This document shows, piece after piece, positions 1-6,656 of a DNA stretch of 20,452 bases. This DNA comes from Euryarchaeota archaeon UBA89. GTDB taxonomy: Archaea > Thermoplasmatota > Poseidoniia > Poseidoniales > Thalassarchaeaceae. The stretch is taken from contig DAFS01000038.1 in the NCBI GenBank assembly GCA_002495525.1, positions 1-20,452 of the forward strand, in the 5' to 3' direction. The position numbers were made by a program, and so were the translations under genes. Every line of letters begins with the position of its first letter. The first letter of the stretch is position 1. The notes under the pieces are model-generated. The model was not told the origin of the DNA, ran no database searches, and saw nothing but the letters and a program-made list of their open reading frames with translations.

Positions 1-1
1 A

Positions 2-106
2 CTCGGTGTTGCCAGTTGGGCAGAGTTTCTAAAAGATATCCATTCAATAACTCATCGATTTTCAAAAAATAGGATTTTGCGAGAAAAAAGTCCCATTATA
101 GATTAA
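2..106 (+). CDS. Possible C-terminal end of an unidentified gene (partial)
   Basis: The second plus-strand frame is open from the left edge to a TAA at 104-106 and reads as 34 plausible residues (LGVASWAEFLKDIHSI near the start, ending SPIID). The other plus frames close earlier, at about 32 and 72. If real, it converges on the large minus-strand gene and the two tails overlap by 11 bases, which fits the tight packing elsewhere in the window. No family can be assigned from so short a piece. It could equally be a chance open frame at the edge of the sequence. Confidence 0.35.
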   Translation, partial: LGVASWAEFLKDIHSITHRFSKNRILREKSPIID

Positions 107-2726
107 TTGAATTGATATTTTCATGAAAACCGGTCTTTCTTGAAAGTAATCTTTCACCTATTATTGGGTCACCTTCGAATATAATTTGGGAAGAAAAATT
201 TGGCCACTTTTCTATAGGTTGGGCTAACCAACCTGAAAGTGAATGAGTCCTTCCAGGTAATGGTGGAGTACTATTTATTGTAGATTCTATTGCATCCAAT
301 AAATCCAGTAATGAATCTGCTGAATTTGGTAATATATCTCTGCCTCGACGTCCTCTGAGTCGGCGAACAAGTAAGGGATATATTTCTGGATTGAATCCAG
401 GGTGTGATAGATTCTCTAATCCCGGAATATTAGATGATTCTCCTAAAGGCCTTAGAACTAGGGCTGGCCATGGATACGAGGCAGAAAATAACCAATCATT
501 TAATTCCTCATTACTAAGCATTTTCAATAAAATTTCAGATGAGATAGGGGCCCACCAATCATAAGGTAATCTCTCAGTAATATAACCTAATTCTTCTATC
601 GATAATTCTCTACCATCAATCGAATAATTGACTAATGATGCCCAAATCTTCAAGTCATGATCTTTCGATAGACTCTGTGACTTAAATATGATTTTTTCAA
701 GTATTCTAGATAAATCTTCATTTGGATTTCGTCCAGAACTGAATAACCAATAAACACCCTGAAGAGCAGCTAGTGACTTCTTTGGAGGCGAAGATATCCA
801 TGCTTCTAGTGACCATTTGATTAGATCGTTATGGAGATTTTCAGGAATCCATGCGGCATTAGTCAAAAATTGTGCGGCGACCCAAGAAGTACCAGACGAG
901 GCATCTATGGAATCTACTACCGGACGTGTTCTAATTGCAGTTTGGCTATCTTCTCTAATTTTCTGTCCTAATTTTATAGAAAAATAATCAAGAATTTCTT
1001 CATTAGCCTGATCTGCAAGTTCTGCGAGCCTATCCAAAGGAATATGATCAATATCGAATAATATTAACCATTCAATTGGTAATCTATCTTTCAATCTCTG
1101 CCATCTTGGCCATCTAGTAGACTTTGGAGAGGCTATCCACGCGGCTAAGGGGTATCTTGCTTCCATCTGATTTGCCCATTCTTCATTACCGTTGGGAAAT
1201 TGGGAAATTGCAGAATTAACCATTGAAAGGTCTCCGGACTCTAATTCTTCAGATTTATAATTATTAGGTATATTCAAGCCAATTAATTTCCAAGGATTAA
1301 TTTCTAAGGAGGAAGAGGTATCACTATCTTCTATGATTGTAGGTAAACTATCAATCAATTTTATAGATATAATTTCATCATTAGAAGTTTTCAGCTTTAA
1401 CCAAGGAAGAGGCCTTAGAACGTCTTTATATAGAAGATTAGAAGACTTCGTTGAAGTACATATTTTTTCTTTAATCAAAATTCTTAATTTCGGATGAATC
1501 ATAATAGAAGATTTGATTGATTCTGAGAAGTTTTCATTAATTTCTAAAATAAGTGATGGGCGATTCTCATTAGAAATTACCCAGCTCATTAATGATTCAA
1601 GAGCAAAATCTCCTAAGTTTCTTGTATCTAAATTTCTTATATTCAATTCATCAATTGTGAAAGATTTATTTCCCCAATCTCTTCTAAATTTTCTCCAAGT
1701 AGAATCATCTGTTCTAACCTTTCTAGTAGAAATTATTCTATCTTTCAGAGATTGAACTCTTCTTTTCAGTTCATTCTCTGACAGTCTAGGATGTGCCTTT
1801 TGAATCCATATATCTAGAGATGAAAGTGGGTAATAATCACTAATTAAGTCTAAGCCAGCTAAATTTGCTATAACTAAAGAATTTATTCTAGTTGTTCTAA
1901 TCAACATAGTTCTAGAAAGACTATCAGGAAGTAGAGCAACTATTGGGACTTTAGGCCTTATTTCTTGACTTAATTTATGGCATTCTCCTAGAATCCAATC
2001 ACCACGATGAAAAGTATTCTCATTCAGAGGAGGGTTTTGTCTTGACTTAGGCAAATCATACCAAGTACCAAGAGTTATTGCTAATTGGCTCATATCATTT
2101 ATCAAATTGGCTCTAATAATCCCGATAACTGAAGATTGATTTGAATATGTATCGATTTTACCAGGATCTATAGAAATTGGAGGGGCCTGAGTTACTTTCA
2201 TACTTTGTAAATCAAACCATCTCGGATCTTTTTCTTTGAATACAGCCCAATTCCAACCAACCCCTTCATTTCCTATGGAGTCATCAAAGTTATTTTCTAA
2301 GTCTGGAGGTCTGTCCGGAATAAGAATCATTGGAGACTTAGGAACTGAAGATAGCCCCATGAGAATATTACTACCGTCTTTATCTAATACACAAAATTTA
2401 CCCGGCATCGATGGTAGGGGGAGAGCTTCTAGAGCTCTAGATCTCTCATCAGATCTTATTCTATTCCAACCTAATTCCGTCAGATATAGGTATGCCCCTC
2501 TGCTTCCTGCAACAAGATCACTAGAGACCAGTCCCTCATTCCTAAGTTTTCTTAACTCCGCGGAAGCATGAGGAATCTGGAGATTTATATCCCTAGCCAG
2601 GATCGTTACAGTCGCCCCGCCTTCTGAGAGTCTGTTAAGCAATCTTCGGCGATACCTACTACGAATTTTTGTTGGTGTAGAAACAAAACTGGGAATTGGG
2701 TCAAATTCTGAGTCTTCTGACACCAA
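96..2726 (-). CDS. Large unrecognised protein with N-terminal winged helix
   Basis: I do not recognise this family. Residues of about 22-95 look like a MarR/ArsR-type winged helix: a helix RYRRRLLNRLSEGG, a helix-turn-helix around TILARDINLQIPHASAELRK, then a wing ending in YLYLTELG. That suggests DNA binding or an ancestral transcription-factor module. The remaining 780 or so residues have no motif I can name and no membrane segments. They are rich in Trp, Ser, Ile and Leu with many predicted helices, and a basic GRRGRD stretch lies near the C-terminus. The start is TTG at 2726 or GTG at 2723; GGAG at 2734-2737 lies 7 bases before the TTG, and an in-frame TGA lies just upstream. It is transcribed away from two small winged-helix genes across a shared regulatory region. 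The protein could be a regulator with a large sensor or scaffold domain, or a nucleoprotein component. The function is unknown. Confidence 0.8.
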   Translation of the reverse strand: MVSEDSEFDPIPSFVSTPTKIRSRYRRRLLNRLSEGGATVTILARDINLQIPHASAELRKLRNEGLVSSDLVAGSRGAYLYLTELGWNRIRSDERSRALEALPLPSMPGKFCVLDKDGSNILMGLSSVPKSPMILIPDRPPDLENNFDDSIGNEGVGWNWAVFKEKDPRWFDLQSMKVTQAPPISIDPGKIDTYSNQSSVIGIIRANLINDMSQLAITLGTWYDLPKSRQNPPLNENTFHRGDWILGECHKLSQEIRPKVPIVALLPDSLSRTMLIRTTRINSLVIANLAGLDLISDYYPLSSLDIWIQKAHPRLSENELKRRVQSLKDRIISTRKVRTDDSTWRKFRRDWGNKSFTIDELNIRNLDTRNLGDFALESLMSWVISNENRPSLILEINENFSESIKSSIMIHPKLRILIKEKICTSTKSSNLLYKDVLRPLPWLKLKTSNDEIISIKLIDSLPTIIEDSDTSSSLEINPWKLIGLNIPNNYKSEELESGDLSMVNSAISQFPNGNEEWANQMEARYPLAAWIASPKSTRWPRWQRLKDRLPIEWLILFDIDHIPLDRLAELADQANEEILDYFSIKLGQKIREDSQTAIRTRPVVDSIDASSGTSWVAAQFLTNAAWIPENLHNDLIKWSLEAWISSPPKKSLAALQGVYWLFSSGRNPNEDLSRILEKIIFKSQSLSKDHDLKIWASLVNYSIDGRELSIEELGYITERLPYDWWAPISSEILLKMLSNEELNDWLFSASYPWPALVLRPLGESSNIPGLENLSHPGFNPEIYPLLVRRLRGRRGRDILPNSADSLLDLLDAIESTINSTPPLPGRTHSLSGWLAQPIEKWPNFSSQIIFEGDPIIGERLLSRKTGFHENINSINL

Positions 2727-2970
2727 TGACCATCTCCGTAATCAACCACTACAAAACTATGTATTAAATTATCTATTATAGTTACATATAGTTACATATT
2801 TCTACTGGAAAAATAACTAGTTCCATTTTAACACCAGAAAATAACTAACAAAAGTTCGCAATTAGTGCAACAATATGTAACTAAAGTGTACAATAAGTTG
2901 CAGAAGCGTTATATTACCACCCGCCGCCCTACATATATCGAACCGGCAGTCGAAGCCAGTAGAATGAGAG
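2727..2970. promoter_or_regulatory. Divergent promoter region with repeated 10-mer
   Basis: This 244-base AT-rich gap separates two divergent transcription units that both encode winged-helix proteins. The 10-mer AGTTACATAT occurs at 2780-2789 and again at 2790-2799, and its exact inverse ATATGTAACT occurs at 2873-2882. A shorter inverted pair, TGCAAC at 2866-2871 and GTTGCA at 2897-2902, brackets the inverted copy. TATA-like sequences lie near 2758-2770 for the minus-strand gene and near 2931-2940 for the plus-strand pair. The repeats are seen directly. Their role as operators is inference. Confidence 0.5.
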
Positions 2971-2979
2971 ATGAGATTC

Positions 2980-3255
2980 ATGGATACAAAAATAATTCGT
3001 GATTTAGTTAAAAAGCATCTTTCGAAAAAACCTAGAAACACTGTTGAGATTAAAGATTGGCTATCAGATAACATCCAATTAGAAGATAACTATGACATTG
3101 CGGCTATCTTAGAATCTGATCCAACAATAATTAGAATTGGGAGAGTTATGAAAAGTGGAGTTATTGGGAAAGATTATCCTTTATCGGAATGGGCTACCAA
3201 TGAATGGGTATTGCATCATGAAAGAAAACAGCCTAGAACTAATGGAGATAAGTAA
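2980..3255 (+). CDS. Small winged-helix-like protein A of a tandem pair
   Basis: This is a 91-residue protein (94 if it begins at the ATG at 2971). The ATG at 2980 is preferred because GAGATGA at 2968-2974 gives a ribosome-binding site with sensible spacing. The pattern is an N-terminal basic helix (IIRDLVKKHLSK), a TVEIKDWLSD helix, a second helix ending in AAILESD, and a strand pair with a glycine turn ending in WVLHH. This suggests a winged-helix fold. It aligns well with the next gene, so the two look like diverged duplicates. They are separated by only 2 bases and are probably co-transcribed. A DNA- or RNA-binding regulatory or structural role is inferred. No specific family is recognised. 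Confidence 0.7.
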   Translation: MDTKIIRDLVKKHLSKKPRNTVEIKDWLSDNIQLEDNYDIAAILESDPTIIRIGRVMKSGVIGKDYPLSEWATNEWVLHHERKQPRTNGDK

Positions 3256-3257
3256 AT

Positions 3258-3512
3258 ATGAGAACAACTAGATTAAGACAGAAAATTAAAAAATTCCTTG
3301 ATACAAAGGGTGAAGCAAATACTACTGAAATATTAGAACATGTGAATTCAACGATGAGGCACGGTACAACACCTCAACAATTAGGAAATGTATTATCCAA
3401 AGATAAAGACATCATGAAAATAGCCACTACAAAGCGCGGCGGAGCACTTTCCGGACGTTATGAAATATGTGTATGGCAATTACGCCCTGGCACCCAAGAA
3501 AGACAAGAGTAA
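3258..3512 (+). CDS. Small winged-helix-like protein B of a tandem pair
   Basis: This is an 84-residue basic protein. It follows gene A after 2 bases, with its ribosome-binding site (GGAGAT at 3243-3248) inside the end of gene A, so translation is probably coupled. It has the same layout as A: a helix LRQKIKKFLDTKG, the motif NTTEILEHV, a helix ending in GNVLSKD, then strands IMKIATTKRGG and YEICVWQLRPG that would form the wing. Conserved positions shared with A include KK.L, T.EI, the L..D.DI..I stretch and the final W.L. It is likely a nucleic-acid-binding protein; the partner and target are unknown. It converges on the aldolase gene, with 11 bases between the stop codons. Confidence 0.7.
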   Translation: MRTTRLRQKIKKFLDTKGEANTTEILEHVNSTMRHGTTPQQLGNVLSKDKDIMKIATTKRGGALSGRYEICVWQLRPGTQERQE

Positions 3513-3530
3513 ATAGAATATTACTATTTA
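3510..3530. terminator. 7-bp palindrome across two convergent stop codons
   Basis: TAAATAG at 3510-3516 and its exact complement CTATTTA at 3524-3530 are separated by seven bases. The element spans the stop codon of the small winged-helix gene and the stop codon of the aldolase gene on the other strand. It could act as a bidirectional terminator or RNA 3' end signal. The stem is entirely A/T apart from one pair, so it would be weak, and chance is possible in such AT-rich DNA. Confidence 0.3.
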
Positions 3531-4537
3531 TGTTCTAGTTCGGAACTCCAGTCTCCGGTTCTAGCTAGACTATTCATCTTTGAACGATGTAAAAAGACTG
3601 ATTGGCTGCCTTCATTATCTCCTGTGGCCCATGTTTTTAATGCATTAGCCAGTAATGCTCTACCAAATGAATATGATAGTTGCCATGGATGATCTATATC
3701 CATGGCGTTCATTAAATTTAGATGTGCAGTGGCATCTTCATCTGACTGCCCACCAGATAGGAATACAATACCGGGAAGATTGTGTGGAACTTTTTCTGTT
3801 AAACAATCAACAGTCATTTGAGCGACTTTTTCACGGGAAATTTGCCCTGAGCAAGAATTTCCTGCAATAATCATATTTGGCTTCAGTAAAGCACCAGGAA
3901 TATGTACGCCTTGAATACGGCACTGTTCAAAAGTAGCCTCTAAAATAGAAGAAGTGACTTCATAACATGTCTCAGCATCGTGATTTCCTGCCATTACCAC
4001 CTCTGGTTCGATAATTGGGACTAGCCCTCGCTCTTGACAAATTGATGCATATCTAGCTAATGCATGTGCATTTGTTGAAATACATGCATCGGAAGGTTTT
4101 CCATCTCCAATTTGTATTACTGCACGCCACTTAGCAAACCTTGCACCCATTGAAAAATACTCTTGACATCTATCGCTTAATCCATCAAGACCTTCGGTAA
4201 TCTTTTCACCTTCATGATTGGCTAAATTTTTAGCCCCAGTATCTACCTTAATACCTGGATAAATACCTAAAGAAGTTAAGGCATCTGGAATAGCTCTACC
4301 ATCTGGCATCTTTTGCCTTATTGTTTCATCAAATAAGATTACTCCACTTATGAATTCTTCAAAACCATTGGCTGAAAAAAGATTTGCTCTGTAAGCATTC
4401 CTTGTATCAGAAGATGCTGAAACACCTACTGCTTCAAGTCGATTTGACATAGTGCCATTACTTTCATCTGCAGCGAGAATCCCTTTACCTGCTGCGACCA
4501 GTTCACGTGCTGTTTTTTCAAGTAATTGAGTATCCAT
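3524..4537 (-). CDS. Class I fructose-1,6-bisphosphate aldolase
   Basis: It interconverts fructose 1,6-bisphosphate with glyceraldehyde 3-phosphate and dihydroxyacetone phosphate in the cytoplasm, through a Schiff base on lysine. The 337 residues match the animal/plant/bacterial class I aldolase family along their whole length. Visible motifs are GILAADESNGTM near the N-terminus, KWRAV (K136, equivalent to Lys146 of rabbit muscle enzyme), EPE at 177-179, LLKPNM with the Schiff-base lysine K219, and SGGQSDEDA. The C-terminal tyrosine of vertebrate enzymes is absent. Most archaea instead use a DhnA-type aldolase or the bifunctional FBP aldolase/phosphatase, so this gene was probably acquired from bacteria. 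It lies 63 bases downstream of the end of glpX on the same strand, which places it in a gluconeogenic pair. Confidence 0.95.
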   Translation of the reverse strand: MDTQLLEKTARELVAAGKGILAADESNGTMSNRLEAVGVSASSDTRNAYRANLFSANGFEEFISGVILFDETIRQKMPDGRAIPDALTSLGIYPGIKVDTGAKNLANHEGEKITEGLDGLSDRCQEYFSMGARFAKWRAVIQIGDGKPSDACISTNAHALARYASICQERGLVPIIEPEVVMAGNHDAETCYEVTSSILEATFEQCRIQGVHIPGALLKPNMIIAGNSCSGQISREKVAQMTVDCLTEKVPHNLPGIVFLSGGQSDEDATAHLNLMNAMDIDHPWQLSYSFGRALLANALKTWATGDNEGSQSVFLHRSKMNSLARTGDWSSELEHK

Positions 4538-4600
4538 ATACTAACCCCATGCTAACGTAAAGGCAATAGAAAATGAAGGCATCGCTTTAACAATCCCTAA

Positions 4601-5551
4601 TCAACTAGGATGAGACCCACTGACAAACTTATGAATTCCATTAGCAACATCAATTATTTCAGATTCCACTAAGTAAGAACTACCATCATAATTAACACCT
4701 TTAGTCCGACCTGAGCAGACTCCTGTACCGATAAATAATGAGTCCTCTGATGAACATAGATCGTCTCTCTTCCAGAGCCTCTCTATATCTCCATCTATCA
4801 TTTCTTCAGCCCTGCTTCTATGACCCTCATTTTTGAAAACTAAACGACCTTCGAAAGGTGCATCTAAACCCCTTAATGCAGTTGCAGTAATTACACCTTC
4901 TGGAGCAGCTCCAATTCCCATCAATAAATCAATATCTGAATTCGGATCCGCTGCATTAAGAGCAGCGGCAATATCTCCATCTCCTATCAAAACTACATTT
5001 ACAGACAAATCTCTCAATTCTTTGATTAAAACCTCATGTCTTGGACGGTCCATTACAACTACATTTAGGGCATTAATTGATTTACCTAAGGCATTAGATG
5101 TTGCCTCTATATTATACGCAGTAGAAGCATCTAAAGATATTTCTCCATTTAATTCGGATGACCCTGAAATTTTATTCATATAACAATCAGGAGCGTGTAA
5201 GAGTGTACCTCTGGGGGCTGCAGCAAGCACTGCCATAGCATTTGGTAAATCAAAAGCGACATGATTTGTACATTCCAAGGGATCTACAGCGATATCTATA
5301 GCCGGAGATTGAGGATCGCCCTGCAATGACCCTAACGGTTCACCAATCCATAACATTGGTGCATCATCTCTTTCGCCTTCCCCGATAGCCACACGGCCGT
5401 TAAAAGGAACAGTGTCAAAAACTGCCCTCATTGCTTCAACAGCCGCACCATCTGCTGCTTTTCCGTCGCCTTTACCTATCCACTTAGACGCTGCTATCGC
5501 AGCAGATTCTGTTGCTTGAAGGAAGTACTTCTCGAAATCAGCTGTTGCCAT
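4601..5551 (-). CDS. glpX: Fructose-1,6-bisphosphatase class II, GlpX type
   Basis: It hydrolyses fructose 1,6-bisphosphate to fructose 6-phosphate, the committed step of gluconeogenesis, as a metal-dependent cytoplasmic enzyme. The 316 residues follow GlpX throughout: TESAAIAASKWIGKGD, ADGAAVEAMR (D34), GEGERDDAPM (E58), the metal/phosphate motif DPLECT (D90, E93), PNAMAVLA, GDGDIAAAL and GIGAAPEGVITA. The usual DPIEGT motif has Cys in place of Gly at residue 94, an unusual change beside the active site. The ATG at 5551 is preferred over an upstream TTG at 5569: the protein then starts at the usual place, and GAGG lies just upstream. The gap to moaC is 25 bases, and the aldolase follows downstream. 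Confidence 0.93.
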   Translation of the reverse strand: MATADFEKYFLQATESAAIAASKWIGKGDGKAADGAAVEAMRAVFDTVPFNGRVAIGEGERDDAPMLWIGEPLGSLQGDPQSPAIDIAVDPLECTNHVAFDLPNAMAVLAAAPRGTLLHAPDCYMNKISGSSELNGEISLDASTAYNIEATSNALGKSINALNVVVMDRPRHEVLIKELRDLSVNVVLIGDGDIAAALNAADPNSDIDLLMGIGAAPEGVITATALRGLDAPFEGRLVFKNEGHRSRAEEMIDGDIERLWKRDDLCSSEDSLFIGTGVCSGRTKGVNYDGSSYLVESEIIDVANGIHKFVSGSHPS

Positions 5552-5576
5552 GAAGCCTCGGAGTGTCAATCAGCAT

Positions 5577-6077
5577 TCAATGATGTTGGTCGCCTTTGCT
5601 CTTTTTAACGATATGAAGACCATCTATTTGCGAATTAGGGTATTGCCCCTCAGAATCTTTTTCAACTGATTTTAGCATATCCCATGCACAAAGTAGTCCA
5701 GCATTAACTCCGCATAGAGCTTCCATTTCTACTCCTGTCCTCCAGTGTGTTCTAACTGTAACAGTACAACGTAATTTATTTCCTTCAATGTCCCAATTAA
5801 CTGAACACCCCTCAATTGGTATTGAATGGCAATGAGGTAAAATTCTCGGAGTATCTTTGACCGCCTGAATTGAAGCAATTGTTGATATTTCACGGACATT
5901 TCCTTTCAAAGAGCCGCTCTTTACTGCAATAATTCCTTCATCAGATAATTGTAAGGTACCTGTTGCAATCGCTTCGCGGAAAACCGCATCTTTACTCCCA
6001 ATATCTACAATTCCAGTCCATGAGTTGCTTAATTCTTCATTACTCATATATGATGCGAAGAAGTACTCATTATTCAT
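5577..6077 (-). CDS. moaC: Cyclic pyranopterin monophosphate synthase MoaC
   Basis: It converts 3',8-cyclo-7,8-dihydro-GTP to cyclic pyranopterin monophosphate, the second part of the first stage of molybdenum cofactor synthesis. The 166-residue protein shows the family signatures: the SNSWTGIVDIGSKD start, GSLKGNV, the LPHCHSIPI segment (cysteine-histidine at 83-84), TGVEMEAL at 114-121, and the catalytic Asp133/Lys136 in WDMLKSVEKD. An internal ATG at 6047 would give a more typical N-terminus. However, a TATA-like TTTTATC around 6108-6117 lies about 33 bases from the ATG at 6077, which favours the longer form. moaE lies just upstream on the same strand, and the two form the molybdopterin part of the cluster. 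MoaA, MoaD and MoeA are not in the window. Confidence 0.93.
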   Translation of the reverse strand: MNNEYFFASYMSNEELSNSWTGIVDIGSKDAVFREAIATGTLQLSDEGIIAVKSGSLKGNVREISTIASIQAVKDTPRILPHCHSIPIEGCSVNWDIEGNKLRCTVTVRTHWRTGVEMEALCGVNAGLLCAWDMLKSVEKDSEGQYPNSQIDGLHIVKKSKGDQHH

Positions 6078-6123
6078 ACAAACGGAGGAATGTATGAAAA
6101 TGGGAATATTTTATCAAAATATC

Positions 6124-6552
6124 CTAACCTAATCCTTCCTTCCAAATTTCACCATCTGATCTAACTTCTTTTTTCCACAAAGGTGCTTGGGATTTTAACT
6201 CAGTAATTAACCAAGAACAGGCTTCAAAGCCAGTATTTCTATGTTTAGAACCGACATGGATACAAACTATTGGCTCAGAAGGAAGTACTATCCCTATTCT
6301 GTGCGCAATTACTACTGAGTGAATATCAAATTTTTCAATTGACACTTTGGAAATATCCTGAAGCACAATAGATAATTTTTCTTCCCATGCATCAAATTCA
6401 AGTCTCTTGACTGATATACCTTCGTCAGTTCCACGAGTTAATCCTACAAATGAAACTACACTTCCGCAATCATCAATATTCAATAATGAACGGAGCCGTT
6501 CAGGTTCTAACTTTTCAGACTCTACACGAACAACAATCTTACTCGTTGTCAC
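6124..6552 (-). CDS. moaE: Molybdopterin synthase catalytic subunit MoaE
   Basis: Together with the thiocarboxylated small subunit MoaD it inserts two sulfurs into cyclic pyranopterin monophosphate to make molybdopterin. The 142-residue protein has the MoaE layout: GSVVSFVGLTRG near the N-terminus, LEFDAWEEKL (the usual LEYEAYEEMA region), VVIAHRIGIVLPSEPIV, VGSKHRNTGFEAC, and the catalytic lysines in KSQAPLWKKE. The frame is open to a GTG at 6564, but the GTG at 6552 is preferred because GGGGTGAG lies about 7 bases before it as a ribosome-binding site. It is divergent from the flavoprotein gene at 6657. No moaD is visible here, so the partner must be encoded elsewhere. Confidence 0.92.
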   Translation of the reverse strand: MTTSKIVVRVESEKLEPERLRSLLNIDDCGSVVSFVGLTRGTDEGISVKRLEFDAWEEKLSIVLQDISKVSIEKFDIHSVVIAHRIGIVLPSEPIVCIHVGSKHRNTGFEACSWLITELKSQAPLWKKEVRSDGEIWKEGLG

Positions 6553-6656
6553 TATTAATCTCACCCCTCTCGAGACGTTCGAAAGTAAATTATCGCATGA
6601 ACTCTTTGTTTATTAGTAACCAAACCATTCAAACATCAAGGCTCATACGGAAATAC

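Noticed and set aside
2236..2571. 111-residue plus-strand open frame inside the large winged-helix gene
   Set aside because: It is antisense to the coding region of the large protein and lacks a ribosome-binding site or recognisable domain.
4833..5183. 116-residue plus-strand open frame inside glpX
   Set aside because: It lies fully inside the well-conserved glpX coding region on the other strand, and its translation is low in complexity without family features.
6450..6656. Upstream extension of the flavoprotein frame to 478 residues
   Set aside because: It overlaps moaE on the opposite strand and would place 69 unlike residues before the FAD motif, which normally sits at the very N-terminus. 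The ATG at 6657 is the natural start.
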